Shown here one piece after another: positions 8,612 to 16,836 of a stretch of 64,000 nt of DNA. Position numbers and translations under genes: made by a program. The first letter of the stretch is position 1; each line of letters starts with the position of its first letter. The notes under the pieces were generated by a model. The model was not told the DNA's origin. It did not search any database and worked only from the letters and a program-made list of their open reading frames with translations. Source of the DNA: JALYOC01 sp036675345 (GTDB taxonomy: Bacteria > Myxococcota > Myxococcia > Myxococcales > Myxococcaceae); NCBI GenBank assembly GCA_036675345.1, contig JAKFFE010000035.1, forward strand, positions 1 to 64,000, read 5' to 3'.

Positions 8612-9162
8612 TGCTGGCCAGCCGGGTCCGGCTCCCCGCCCCCAGGAGCAGCGCGCTGGCGGTGGTCCTGCTTCGCGGGCTGTGGACCCTGCCCACGAAT
8701 CTGATCGGGCACCTGCTCTGCCTGCTCCTCTCCGGGCGGCGGGGCCGCAAGGTCGGCTCCGGCGCGGGGACCGGCTGGATCTACCCGGTGCGGCCGGGGA
8801 TCGGCCTGGACTGGATGGGGGCGGTGACCCTGGGGAACGCCATCCTCTACCGGCAGGGGATGTTCGACGGGCTGCGCGGCCAACTGGTGCTGGCCCACGA
8901 GCTGGCCCACACCCGTCAGCACGATCTGCTGGGGCCCCTCTACCTGCCGCTGCATCTGCTCTGTCAGGCGGCCAGCCTGCTGATCTCGCTGCTCCAGCCC
9001 GGATCGGTGCGCCACAGCCGGGTCCACGATCACAACCCACTGGAGCAGACCTTCATCAGCCTGGCCGCCGGCGCCACCGACGTCTGGCCGGCGGAGGCGC
9101 AGCGCGCCGGGGTCACCGTGACCCGGATGCTGGCCGCCTTCGGCCTCGCCCCACACCCGTAA
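8611..9162 (+). CDS. Small membrane protein with HExxH metallopeptidase motif
   Basis: A protein of 183 aa starting within the stop codon of the ABC gene (TGATG), so translation is coupled. Hydrophobic stretches occupy about residues 15-42 and 105-130. Between them lies AHELAHTRQHD, an HExxH zinc site at His96-Glu97-His100 on a hydrophobic helix. The order 'early membrane helix, HExxH, membrane helix' resembles small integral-membrane metalloprotease-like domains, but no named family is assigned. A third zinc ligand is not certain; His and Glu residues after the second helix are candidates. Being coupled to an exporter, it may process or modify the exported molecule; this is inference. Confidence 0.75.
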   Translation: MLASRVRLPAPRSSALAVVLLRGLWTLPTNLIGHLLCLLLSGRRGRKVGSGAGTGWIYPVRPGIGLDWMGAVTLGNAILYRQGMFDGLRGQLVLAHELAHTRQHDLLGPLYLPLHLLCQAASLLISLLQPGSVRHSRVHDHNPLEQTFISLAAGATDVWPAEAQRAGVTVTRMLAAFGLAPHP

Positions 9163-9226
9163 GCCGAATGCCGGGCCCGTCTCGCATCCCGGTGGGCGCC
9201 AAGGTACCTTGCCGCGCCTCTCGCGC

Positions 9227-10876
9227 ATGACCACCCAACGGCCGACCACCTTCCTGACCCCGGCCCAGCGGCCCATCCGCCAGATCCCGTGGGGGCCGCT
9301 GGGCGGACTGATCGCCGCCGCGGTGGGCGTGGTGATCACCGCCTCCGGCGTGGCGGGAGAGTTCACCATCCCGCTGCGCTGGGCCTGCGCCGCGATCGCC
9401 GTGGCCTCCGGGTGCGTGCTGGCCTCCTGGGCCGAGGAGCGGATCTACGTCGCGGCCGCCGGGCGCCATCCGGTGCTGCGGCTCTTGTTCGGCCTGCTGG
9501 TCCCCGCGGTGGCGGCGGCGGTGGCGCTGCTGGGCGCGGGGTTGGTGCGCTCGGCGCTCTCCCGGGTCGGTGATCCCTACGTGGGCGCGCTGTTCGTCTT
9601 CGCCTCCTTTGGCTGGATGGCCAGCGCCGCGCTGGGCAGCCTGATCGTCATCCTCCTGGATCTGGTGATCAGCTTCCTGGTCCGGGACCTGCGCTCGCGG
9701 ATCACCCTGGCGGTGCTGGGGCTGGTGACCCTGGTGAGCGGGTTCACCCTCGGGCTGGAGCGGGCGGTGCCGGTGCTGGCCGCCGACGTCCAGGCCAACC
9801 AGAAGACCCTGGCCGCCCAGCTGGGGGCGATGGCCCTGCGGCCGGACGAAATCCAGCTGCTGCTCGCGCCACCCACCGCGCCGATCCTCCCCTCCGATTG
9901 GGCCGGGCCCGCCACCTCCACGGTGAACAAGTACCTGCGGACCTCCGAGCACGTGGGGTCGTTCACCCTGCTGTTCTTCGCCCTCGCCGGGCTGATCGGC
10001 CTGCCCTCGGTCCTCTCCGCCTGTCACAAGCTGGCGGACGCGACGATGGAACGGTTGCACCCGCTGCGCCGCGCCTTCCAGTTGCTGGCCAAGGGGCGAC
10101 TGGACGTGAGGGTGGAGGAGGCGGGCAGCCGGGACTTCGTGGTCCTCAACCGGCACTTCAACAAGATGGTGGAGTCGCTGGGCCAAGCCCGCCAGGCCGA
10201 ACGCGCCTTTGGCCTCTATGTGAGCGAGCAGGTCCTGGAGCGGATCCGGGGCCAGCACGGGGAGGTGGTGATCCCCGCCAGCCTCCGCCAGGCCACCGTG
10301 TTCTTCGCCGACATCCGGGGCTTCACCACCCTCAGCGAACGGATGGAGCCGGCGCAGGTGCTCTCGGTGCTCAACCGCTACTTCGAGCACGTGGTCCCGG
10401 TGGTGGAGGAGCATGAGGGCTACCTGGATAAGTTCGTGGGCGACGCGATGGTGGTGGTGTTCAACGGCCCGCTGGATCAGCCGGATCACGTGGAGCGCGC
10501 GGTGCAGTGCGCGATCGCCCTCCAGAAGGAGATCGACAAGCTCAACGCCGCCGACGTCTTCCCGGAGGCAGGGAAGATCGAGGTCGGGATCGGGATCGCC
10601 ACCGGGCAGCTGGTGGCCGGCAACCTGGGGAGCGCGCGCAAGATGGAGTACACGGTGATCGGCGACACCGTGAACCTCGCCTCCCGCCTGACTGCGCAGG
10701 CCGCCGGAGGTGAAGTCTGGGTCAACGATCACTGCGCCCAGGCGCTGCCCGAGGAATACCCCCGGGTGGCGTTGGGGGCGATCCACGTGAAGGGGAAGGA
10801 GAAGCCGGTCCGGCCCTTCCGGATCTGGCCGTTGGACGCGCCCACCCGCAAGCTGGCCCGCGCCCAGGCCCGCTGA
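9227..10876 (+). CDS. Membrane-bound class III adenylate cyclase with HAMP domain
   Basis: A protein of 549 aa; ATG at 9227 is used rather than a TTG 18 nt earlier. Five to six membrane helices fill residues 27-262, a HAMP-like linker about 263-320, and a class III cyclase domain about 350-530. Metal-binding Asp362 (FFADIRGFT) and Asp406 (KFVGDAMVVVF) are present. Lys402 and Asp480 occupy the positions that select adenine, and the transition-state Asn/Arg lie in TVNLASRL. All catalytic residues therefore appear intact and ATP rather than GTP is the predicted substrate. The N-terminal helices with long loops presumably sense an envelope signal. It appears to be a single gene with its own short upstream gap. 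Confidence 0.9.
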   Translation: MTTQRPTTFLTPAQRPIRQIPWGPLGGLIAAAVGVVITASGVAGEFTIPLRWACAAIAVASGCVLASWAEERIYVAAAGRHPVLRLLFGLLVPAVAAAVALLGAGLVRSALSRVGDPYVGALFVFASFGWMASAALGSLIVILLDLVISFLVRDLRSRITLAVLGLVTLVSGFTLGLERAVPVLAADVQANQKTLAAQLGAMALRPDEIQLLLAPPTAPILPSDWAGPATSTVNKYLRTSEHVGSFTLLFFALAGLIGLPSVLSACHKLADATMERLHPLRRAFQLLAKGRLDVRVEEAGSRDFVVLNRHFNKMVESLGQARQAERAFGLYVSEQVLERIRGQHGEVVIPASLRQATVFFADIRGFTTLSERMEPAQVLSVLNRYFEHVVPVVEEHEGYLDKFVGDAMVVVFNGPLDQPDHVERAVQCAIALQKEIDKLNAADVFPEAGKIEVGIGIATGQLVAGNLGSARKMEYTVIGDTVNLASRLTAQAAGGEVWVNDHCAQALPEEYPRVALGAIHVKGKEKPVRPFRIWPLDAPTRKLARAQAR

Positions 10877-11014
10877 GGCGCTGCTTTCGTGCATTGCCGT
10901 TCTGTGCGGAACCTCCCGTCCCGACCGCGGAGTGGCTGGCCGGGAGCAGTGGGCCCACAGAGTCGTTGACCGCTCCCAGCCTGCGTGTCAGCGTTTTGGG
11001 TGCAGGTGGGCCGG

Positions 11015-11431
11015 ATGTCGAGAGGGGGCCGTGTGCTGGGGACACTCCGAACGCCATGGCGAGCCTCGCCCTGGCTGTTCGCCGCGATCGCCGGAGCGGG
11101 CCTGTGGGCCTCCACTGCGCGCGCCCAGGCGCTCTGTCCGGGCGGGGGAGAGAACACCCAGGCCAGCTGTGGTGGGGACAGCTGCAGCTGTGCCTCGCCC
11201 TGCACCTCGATCTCCGAGTGCAACTCCGGATGCTGCATCCAGGGGTTCTGCGCCCTGCGCTGCGCCTGTGACGAGGACGCCGGGGTGGTGATTGAACGTC
11301 CCTGCGTCCCCTCCGAGGACTTGCCCACCCAGACCACCTGCAGCGCCGGCGCGGGATCCGCCATCGGGCTGTCCGCGGTGCTGTCCGGGATCTCGCGTCG
11401 CCGAAAGAAGGACCGCAAGCTTTGGCAGTGA
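11015..11431 (+). CDS. Cysteine-rich secreted protein, paralogue 1
   Basis: A protein of 138 aa. ATG at 11015 is chosen for the AGGTGG site 6 nt upstream. A long signal peptide ends near STARAQA. The mature part carries a dense Cys motif: ASCGGDSCSCASPC, then GCCIQGFCALRCAC. A further Cys pair comes before a weakly hydrophobic C-terminal segment and a basic tail (SRRRKKDRK). The even, closely spaced cysteines point to disulfide bonding outside the cytoplasm. The same motif recurs in the next gene. The hydrophobic-plus-basic tail could be a membrane anchor or sorting signal. No known family is recognised. Confidence 0.75.
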   Translation: MSRGGRVLGTLRTPWRASPWLFAAIAGAGLWASTARAQALCPGGGENTQASCGGDSCSCASPCTSISECNSGCCIQGFCALRCACDEDAGVVIERPCVPSEDLPTQTTCSAGAGSAIGLSAVLSGISRRRKKDRKLWQ

Positions 11432-11529
11432 ATGTGGGAGGAACTCTCCCGAAGATTCGGACCCGGTGGGCGACAGTCCGAGTTCCTGGAGTAGATGTCG
11501 CCCGAACGAACCAAGTGAGGAGTCAGAGA

Positions 11530-12036
11530 ATGAACCGTACGTCGATGATCGGAACCGCCTTCGCAGCGCTGCTGATGCTGTCCACCCCCGCGCTCGCCCA
11601 GACCACCTGTGAAGGTGGCGGTCGTCCCACCGAGGCCAGCTGTGGCGGCGACTCCTGTAGCTGCGCGGCGCCCTGTACCCAGAACAGCCAGTGTCTGCAG
11701 GGCTGCTGCAACCAGGGCTTCTGCGCCCTGGAGTGCGTGTGCGCCGGTCAGGGCACCGTGAACATCAACTGCAGCAACGGCGGCGGCTGTGGCTGCGGCG
11801 GCGGCACCATCTCCCCCACCATGGCCCCCCTGGGTGGCGGGATGGCGATGCTGTGGGGCTTTGGCCTGATCGGCGTGGGCCTGATGGCCTCCGCGCGCTT
11901 CCTGCGCCGCGGTGGGCTGCGTTCTCCCGCGGCCGTGGCCTCGCTGTCGCTGGCCCTGCTGGGTGCGACCTTCGTGGCCGCCACCGCCTTCGAGAAGGCG
12001 CCGGTCTCCGCCTCCAAGGGCCTGGCGCAGCGCTAA
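11530..12036 (+). CDS. Cysteine-rich secreted/membrane protein, paralogue 2
   Basis: A protein of 168 aa with GTGAGGAG before the ATG and a signal peptide to about TPALAQ. The Cys-rich part repeats the neighbour's motif almost exactly: ASCGGDSCSCAAPC, then GCCNQGFCALECVC. A Cys/Gly-rich run (GGGCGCGGG) follows. Unlike paralogue 1 it continues into two membrane helices (about 100-118 and 137-155) separated by an Arg-rich loop (ARFLRRGGLRS). The pair probably arose by tandem duplication, with later divergence of the C-terminus. A strong terminator follows at 12095. Function unknown. Confidence 0.75.
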   Translation: MNRTSMIGTAFAALLMLSTPALAQTTCEGGGRPTEASCGGDSCSCAAPCTQNSQCLQGCCNQGFCALECVCAGQGTVNINCSNGGGCGCGGGTISPTMAPLGGGMAMLWGFGLIGVGLMASARFLRRGGLRSPAAVASLSLALLGATFVAATAFEKAPVSASKGLAQR

Positions 12037-12094
12037 GCCGTTTCCCGCGCCGGGCCGGTCGGTTCTCGGTCCCCAGCGGGTGTTGCTCTCAAAG

Positions 12095-12136
12095 CGGGCG
12101 TCCATCTCTTGGAGGGTGGACGCCCGTTTTCTTTTA
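12095..12136 (+). terminator. Rho-independent terminator of the cysteine-rich gene pair
   Basis: A perfect 10-bp stem (cgggcgtcca 12095-12104, tggacgcccg 12117-12126, 12-nt loop) is followed directly by a T-rich run (ttttctttt). This is a textbook intrinsic terminator on the plus strand. Confidence 0.9.
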
Positions 12137-12150
12137 AGTGCCCACCAACC

Positions 12151-12209
12151 GGGGCAGCGGGCAGCGGGCAGCGGGCAGCGGGGCAGCGGGGCAGCGGGGC
12201 AGCGGGGCA
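12151..12209. repeat. Short tandem repeat, unit gcagcgg(g)
   Basis: About seven consecutive copies of a 7-8 bp unit: three of gcagcgg followed by four of gcagcggg. They lie between the terminator at 12095 and the end of EF-G at 12293. The rest of 12210-12292 shows no gene. A simple-sequence tract of this kind may vary in length between strains. Confidence 0.85.
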
Positions 12210-12292
12210 CTAGCAGAAGACCCGCAAAGCGAAAGGACGCCCCCGCCAATCGCAGGGACGCCCTCTCAATCACTTCCGGAGTGGCGCTTCGA

Positions 12293-14398
12293 CTACTTGC
12301 GCTCAGCCGCCTGCTTCTCGCGGAACTCCTTCATCATCTGCTCCTGCTCCAGCTTGGGAACAGGGGAGTACTTGGCGAACTCCATCGTGTACTCACCCTT
12401 GCCCTGGGTCGCGGACCGCAGGTCGGTGGAGTACCCGAACATCGCCTTCAGCGGGACCTCGCAGACCACGGTCACGTAGCCCTCGGCGGTCTCCGAGTTC
12501 AGGATCAGGCCGCGGCGCTGGTTCACCTGGCCCACCACCGAGCCCTGGAAGTCCTGGGGCGCCTGGATCTCGACCTTCATGATCGGCTCCAGGATGGTCG
12601 GCTTGGCAGCCTCATACCCCTCGCGGAAGCCCATCAGGGCGGCGGTCTTGAACGCCTGCTCGGACGAGTCCACCGCGTGCGCGGCGCCGTCGTTGATCAC
12701 CGCGCGCACCCCGACCACCGGGAACCCGATCAGGGTTCCGCGCTTGATCGCCTCGTTGAAGCCCTTGTCGCAGGCGCTGATGAACTCGCGCGGAATCGAC
12801 CCGCCGACCACCTCGTCCACGAACTCGTAGGCCATCACCGCGTCGGCCGGCAGCGGCTCCAGGTAACCACACACCCGGGCGAACTGGCCCGAGCCACCGG
12901 TCTGCTTCTTGTGGGTGTAGTAGAACTCACCCTTCTTGGTGATGGTCTCGCGGAAGGCCACCTGCGGGTTGCCGACGTTGGTGTCGCACTGGTACTCGCG
13001 GCGCATCCGCTCCAGGTAGATCTCCAGGTGGAGCTCACCCATGCCGCTGATGATCGTCTGCGCGGACTCCTCGTCGCGGTGGACGCGGAAGGTGGGGTCC
13101 TCCTTGGTGAACCGGTTCAGCGCCTTGGAGAAGTTGGCGGAGGCGGTCCGATCCTTGGGAGAGACGGCCAGCGAGATCACCGCGTCCGGCACGTGCATCG
13201 AGGTCATCGTGTAGTGCACGGTGCCGTCGGTGAAGGTGTCTCCGGACGCGCACTCCACGCCGAACAGCGCCACGATGTCGCCCGCGGTCGCCTCGGTGAT
13301 GTCGTTCATGTCGTTGGAGTGCATCCGGACGATGCGGGGGATCTTCACCTTCTTCTGGGTCGTCATGTTGACGATGAAGTCACCCTTGGAGATCTTGCCC
13401 TGGTACATCCGCATGTAGGTCAGCTGACCGTAGCGGCCGTCCTCCAGCTTGAACGCCAGACCGACGAAGGGCTTGGTGGGATCCGCCACCAGCTGCACCT
13501 TGGCCTCGTTGTTCTTCTGGTCGTGGGCCTCGTTGACGACCTCCATCGGGTTCGGGAGGTAGGCGGTGACCGCGTCCAGCAGCAGCTGGATGCCCTTGTT
13601 CTTGTACGCCGACCCACACATCACCGGGGTCATCTTCAGGGCGATGGTGGCGCGGCGGATCGCGGCGCGCAGCTCGTCGTTGGTGACCGGCTGATCGGCC
13701 AGGAACTTCTCGGCCAGCCCGTCATCCACCTCGGCGACCAGCTCCACGATCTGCTTGCGACGGGTCTCCACGGCAGACGCCAGGTCCGCCGGCGGATCCT
13801 CCTCGCGCAGGGTCTCGCCGCTCTCGCCATCGAAGTAGTAGGCGCGGCCGGTGACGCAGTCGATCACGCCGTTGAACTTGTCCTCGGAGCCGATCGGCAT
13901 CTGCAGCTGCACCGGGTGGTGGTTCAGCTTCTCCTTCAGCTGCGCCGCCACGCGGTCATAGTTCGCACCCGCGCGGTCCATCTTGTTGACGAACGCGATG
14001 CGGGGAACCCGGTACCGCTTCATCTGGCGGTCCACGGTGATCGACTGGGACTGAACGCCGGAGACCGAGCACAGCACCAGGATCGCGCCGTCCAGCACGC
14101 GCAGGGACCGCTCCACCTCAATCGTGAAGTCGACGTGTCCAGGCGTGTCGATCACGTTGATGTTGTAGTCCTTCCAGATGCAGTACGTGGCGGCGGACTG
14201 GATCGTGATGCCCTTCTCGCGCTCCAGATCCATGGAGTCCATCTTCGCGCCGACGCCGTCCTTGCCACGGACCTCGTGGATCTCGTGGATCCGGCCCGTG
14301 TAGAAGAGGATGCGCTCGGTCAGCGTGGTCTTGCCCGAGTCGATGTGGGCGGAGATGCCGATGTTGCGAACTTTTTCGAGCGGTTGGATGGGGGCCAC
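12293..14398 (-). CDS. fusA: Elongation factor G (spdEFG1/mitochondrial-type)
   Basis: A protein of 701 aa, full length for EF-G, the GTPase that drives ribosomal translocation. GTP-binding motifs are AHIDSGKTT, DTPGHVDF and NKMD. Switch I reads VRGKDGVGAKMDSMDLEREKG, the form typical of mitochondrial EF-G1 and of the spdEFG1 proteins of spirochaetes, planctomycetes and deltaproteobacteria, rather than the GEVHDGAA form of Escherichia coli EF-G. The start is GTG at 14396-14398, with AAGGA 10 nt upstream. It stands alone rather than in a str operon with tuf and rpsL/rpsG. A second EF-G elsewhere in the genome is expected. Confidence 0.95.
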   Translation of the reverse strand: MAPIQPLEKVRNIGISAHIDSGKTTLTERILFYTGRIHEIHEVRGKDGVGAKMDSMDLEREKGITIQSAATYCIWKDYNINVIDTPGHVDFTIEVERSLRVLDGAILVLCSVSGVQSQSITVDRQMKRYRVPRIAFVNKMDRAGANYDRVAAQLKEKLNHHPVQLQMPIGSEDKFNGVIDCVTGRAYYFDGESGETLREEDPPADLASAVETRRKQIVELVAEVDDGLAEKFLADQPVTNDELRAAIRRATIALKMTPVMCGSAYKNKGIQLLLDAVTAYLPNPMEVVNEAHDQKNNEAKVQLVADPTKPFVGLAFKLEDGRYGQLTYMRMYQGKISKGDFIVNMTTQKKVKIPRIVRMHSNDMNDITEATAGDIVALFGVECASGDTFTDGTVHYTMTSMHVPDAVISLAVSPKDRTASANFSKALNRFTKEDPTFRVHRDEESAQTIISGMGELHLEIYLERMRREYQCDTNVGNPQVAFRETITKKGEFYYTHKKQTGGSGQFARVCGYLEPLPADAVMAYEFVDEVVGGSIPREFISACDKGFNEAIKRGTLIGFPVVGVRAVINDGAAHAVDSSEQAFKTAALMGFREGYEAAKPTILEPIMKVEIQAPQDFQGSVVGQVNQRRGLILNSETAEGYVTVVCEVPLKAMFGYSTDLRSATQGKGEYTMEFAKYSPVPKLEQEQMMKEFREKQAAERK

Positions 14399-14529
14399 GG
14401 CTTTGAATCCTTGTTTTGGTAAGTGCTGCTCAGAATCGACTTGGAACAGTCAGCGGGCGCCTACTACTTCCACTGGCGCAAAATTTCCAGTAGGGCCTTG
14501 TACCTCATGACGTTTTGGGCGGGCGAGGC

Positions 14530-15804
14530 ATGACGTTCCACCGGAAGATGCTCTTTGCAATCGTCGGGGGGGCGGGCGCGGGCCTGATCGCCCGGACGCT
14601 CTTCGGCGGTGCGCCCTGGTTGGGCTGGGTGGTGGATAACCTCGCCAATCCGCTGGGGCAGATCTTCCTGCGGCTGCTCTTCATGCTGGTGGTGCCGCTG
14701 CTGTTCGCCGCCCTGGTGGTGGGGATCAGCGACCTGGACCTCAAGCATATCGGGCGGTTGGGAGCCAAGACGCTGGGCTATGCCTTCGTCTTGTCCCTGA
14801 TCTCGGTGCTGATCGGTCTGGCCCTGGTGAACCTGATCAAGCCGGGGGCCGGGCTGGGGGAGTCGGTCCGCGAGCTGGCCCGCTCCGCCCCCCTGGTGAA
14901 GGCCGCCACCGCGCCGGTGGGCGGGTCGGCGGTGCAGGTGCTGGTCAACATGTTCCCGGACAACCCGATCAAGGCGGCGGCCTCCGGGGACATGCTGGGG
15001 CTGATCGTCTTCTCGCTGATCTTCGGCGCCGGGCTGGCGTTCACCCCCACCCCGGGGGCGGCCCGGCTCAAGGAGATGATCGTCGGCCTCTACGACGTGA
15101 GCATGCGGCTGATCGACGGGGTGCTGAAGCTGGCCCCCTTCGGGGTGGCCGCGCTGCTGTTCTCGATGACCGCCCGGCTGGGAATGGACGTGCTGGGCCA
15201 GCTGGCGGCCTACGTGGGGGTGGTGCTGCTGGGACTGGCCCTGCAGATGTTCGTGGTCTACTCGGCGGCGATCCGGGTGCTGGCCCGCCGCAGCCCGCTG
15301 GCCTTCTTCCGGGACATCCGGCTGGCGATGGTGACCGCGTTCTCCACCGCCTCCTCCAACGCCACCTTGCCCACCGCGCTGAAGGTCGCCGAGGAGAACC
15401 TCCGGCTGCCCCGTCACGTCAGCCGGTTCGTGCTCACCGCCGGCTCGGCGATGAACCAGAACGGCACCGCCCTCTTCGAGGGAGTGACCGTGCTGTTCCT
15501 GGCGCAGCTGTACGGGATCGATCTCTCCCTGGGAGATCAGGCGCTGGTGATGGTGATCTGCGTGATGGCGGGGATCGGCACCGCCGGGATCCCCGCCGGG
15601 TCGATCCCGGTGATCGCGATGATCCTCAACATGTTCAGCATCCCGGTGGAGGGGCTGGGGCTGATCCTGGGCGTGGATCGCTTCTTGGACATGTGCCGGA
15701 CCACCCTCAACGTCACCGGGGATCTGGCCGCCGCGACTGTCCTGGCCCGCTCCGAGCCGGAGCTGCCGGACCCCCCGGAGGTCCCGGCTTCGGCGGTCGG
15801 GTAG
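14530..15804 (+). CDS. Dicarboxylate/amino acid:cation symporter (DAACS family)
   Basis: A protein of 424 aa with the length and pattern of GltP/DctA/GltPh transporters: eight membrane helices plus two re-entrant hairpins. Diagnostic segments are the serine-rich hairpin TAFSTASSNATLPTAL, the NQNGTALFEG motif (XMNMDGT-like, sodium/substrate site) and GIPAGSIP in the second hairpin. It imports C4-dicarboxylates or acidic amino acids with Na+ or H+; the exact substrate cannot be read. ATG 14530 is preferred to a TTG 15 nt earlier. It is divergent from EF-G across about 130 bp. Confidence 0.9.
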   Translation: MTFHRKMLFAIVGGAGAGLIARTLFGGAPWLGWVVDNLANPLGQIFLRLLFMLVVPLLFAALVVGISDLDLKHIGRLGAKTLGYAFVLSLISVLIGLALVNLIKPGAGLGESVRELARSAPLVKAATAPVGGSAVQVLVNMFPDNPIKAAASGDMLGLIVFSLIFGAGLAFTPTPGAARLKEMIVGLYDVSMRLIDGVLKLAPFGVAALLFSMTARLGMDVLGQLAAYVGVVLLGLALQMFVVYSAAIRVLARRSPLAFFRDIRLAMVTAFSTASSNATLPTALKVAEENLRLPRHVSRFVLTAGSAMNQNGTALFEGVTVLFLAQLYGIDLSLGDQALVMVICVMAGIGTAGIPAGSIPVIAMILNMFSIPVEGLGLILGVDRFLDMCRTTLNVTGDLAAATVLARSEPELPDPPEVPASAVG

Positions 15805-15825
15805 GGCACCGAGGTGAGGAGGCGC

Positions 15826-16464
15826 TCAGCCTCCGAAGCGCCAGCTCACCCCGGCCTGGGCGCTCCACAGGTCCATGTACCGCCACAGCCCCACCACCAG
15901 GTCCGGGTTCTCCCGCGGCTCGGCCAGCAGGCGGACCGAGGCGTGGCTGAAGCCTGCCCCCAGGGTCACCCGCAGCCTGTCGGTGACCGCGTAGCCCACC
16001 TCCAGCAGCGCCTCCACCCCGGCGTGGTCGGTGAAGTCCAGCCGCTCCAGGTGTCCGAACCGGGCCTCCCCGGGCACGATCTCCAGCCCCCGCGAGCTCT
16101 CCGGGGTGGAGGTGAACCGGATGTGGTGGTCGAACCCGGCGCCGAGGTTCAGTCTCAGGGCGCCCAGCTCCCAGCCCCAGAGCAGGAAGAAGGAGGGCGA
16201 GACCTGGATGAAGCTGCCCAGCGACTCGCGCTCCGGGTAGCCCATCGCCACCCCACGCAGGGTGATCGGGCCGGTGACCCTCAGGCTGGGACGCAGCCGC
16301 AGCCCGCTCCAGGGGTTCCACTCGCCGCTGACCTGCAGCTCCGGGCGCGACCCGAAGGTGTCGTTCACCGCGCCGCTGTACCAGCCGCGCACGCCCAGCT
16401 CCCAGCCCTCGGAGGCCACCGCGCCGCTGGACCACAGCACCACTGCCACCCAGATCGCCCGCAT
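15826..16464 (-). CDS. Secreted, probable outer-membrane beta-barrel protein
   Basis: A protein of 212 aa; ATG at 16464 has GAGGGGA 8 nt upstream. A signal peptide ends about VASEG. The mature part is made of amphipathic strands with aromatic girdles (WELGVRGWYSG, LRLNLGAGFDHHIRF, LRVTLGAGFSHASVRL) and ends in VSWRFGG, close to the C-terminal Phe/Trp signature of barrel proteins. No specific family is recognised. It runs convergent to the symporter with only 21 bp between stops. Confidence 0.7.
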   Translation of the reverse strand: MRAIWVAVVLWSSGAVASEGWELGVRGWYSGAVNDTFGSRPELQVSGEWNPWSGLRLRPSLRVTGPITLRGVAMGYPERESLGSFIQVSPSFFLLWGWELGALRLNLGAGFDHHIRFTSTPESSRGLEIVPGEARFGHLERLDFTDHAGVEALLEVGYAVTDRLRVTLGAGFSHASVRLLAEPRENPDLVVGLWRYMDLWSAQAGVSWRFGG

Positions 16465-16543
16465 CGACTTTCCCCTCGGCAAGACCGATGCGCGGGAATC
16501 TAGCTCAGGAGGAGGGGACTCTTCGTCTCGCCGGTCGCCGGTC

Positions 16544-16681
16544 CTACCGCATCAGCAGCCAGGTGCCCCCCACCGAGACCAGGGCCAGCAGCACGGCGAT
16601 GATCAGCGCCGTGGGGGAGTGTGGCCTTTCCGGGGGGGCGGCTGCAGGTCGGGGCAGGGTGTCGTTCTGGGCGTAGCGCAC
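16544..16681 (-). CDS. 45-aa single-pass membrane protein
   Basis: A small gene with GTG at 16679-16681, preceded by a strong GAGGAGG site 6 nt upstream, and ending in TAG at 16544. The first 24 residues are polar and Pro-rich (PRPAAAPPERP). Residues about 25-43 form a single helix (ALIIAVLLALVSVGGTWLL) with LMR at the C-terminus. The good ribosome site and coherent helix support a real gene despite its size. Function unknown; the layout resembles small subunits or regulators of membrane complexes. It lies 79 bp upstream of the barrel gene in the same direction. Confidence 0.65.
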   Translation of the reverse strand: MRYAQNDTLPRPAAAPPERPHSPTALIIAVLLALVSVGGTWLLMR

Positions 16682-16797
16682 GGTGAACCTCCTCGAAGCG
16701 TTTCAAGCCGCTCCCATCAGCTTGAGCACCCACCGGAGTCTGTTGGATGGAGCGGTCGCCTCCCTGGCAGGTGGGCGTCTCCCCCTTTGGCCGCTCT

Positions 16798-16824
16798 CCC
16801 GCGGGCCGCGTGTGGGCCCGCGGG
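16798..16824 (-). terminator. Hairpin downstream of the MopE-like lipoprotein gene
   Basis: A perfect 10-bp inverted repeat (cccgcgggcc 16798-16807, ggcccgcggg 16815-16824, 7-nt loop) lies 12 nt after the stop of the minus-strand gene ending at 16837. There is no T-tract, so Rho-independent function is only probable. Confidence 0.5.
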
Positions 16825-16836
16825 CCGGGAGGCGTA

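Noticed and set aside
11912..14422. Long plus-strand frame opposite EF-G
   Set aside because: EF-G on the other strand is unambiguous; the frame is low-complexity antisense.
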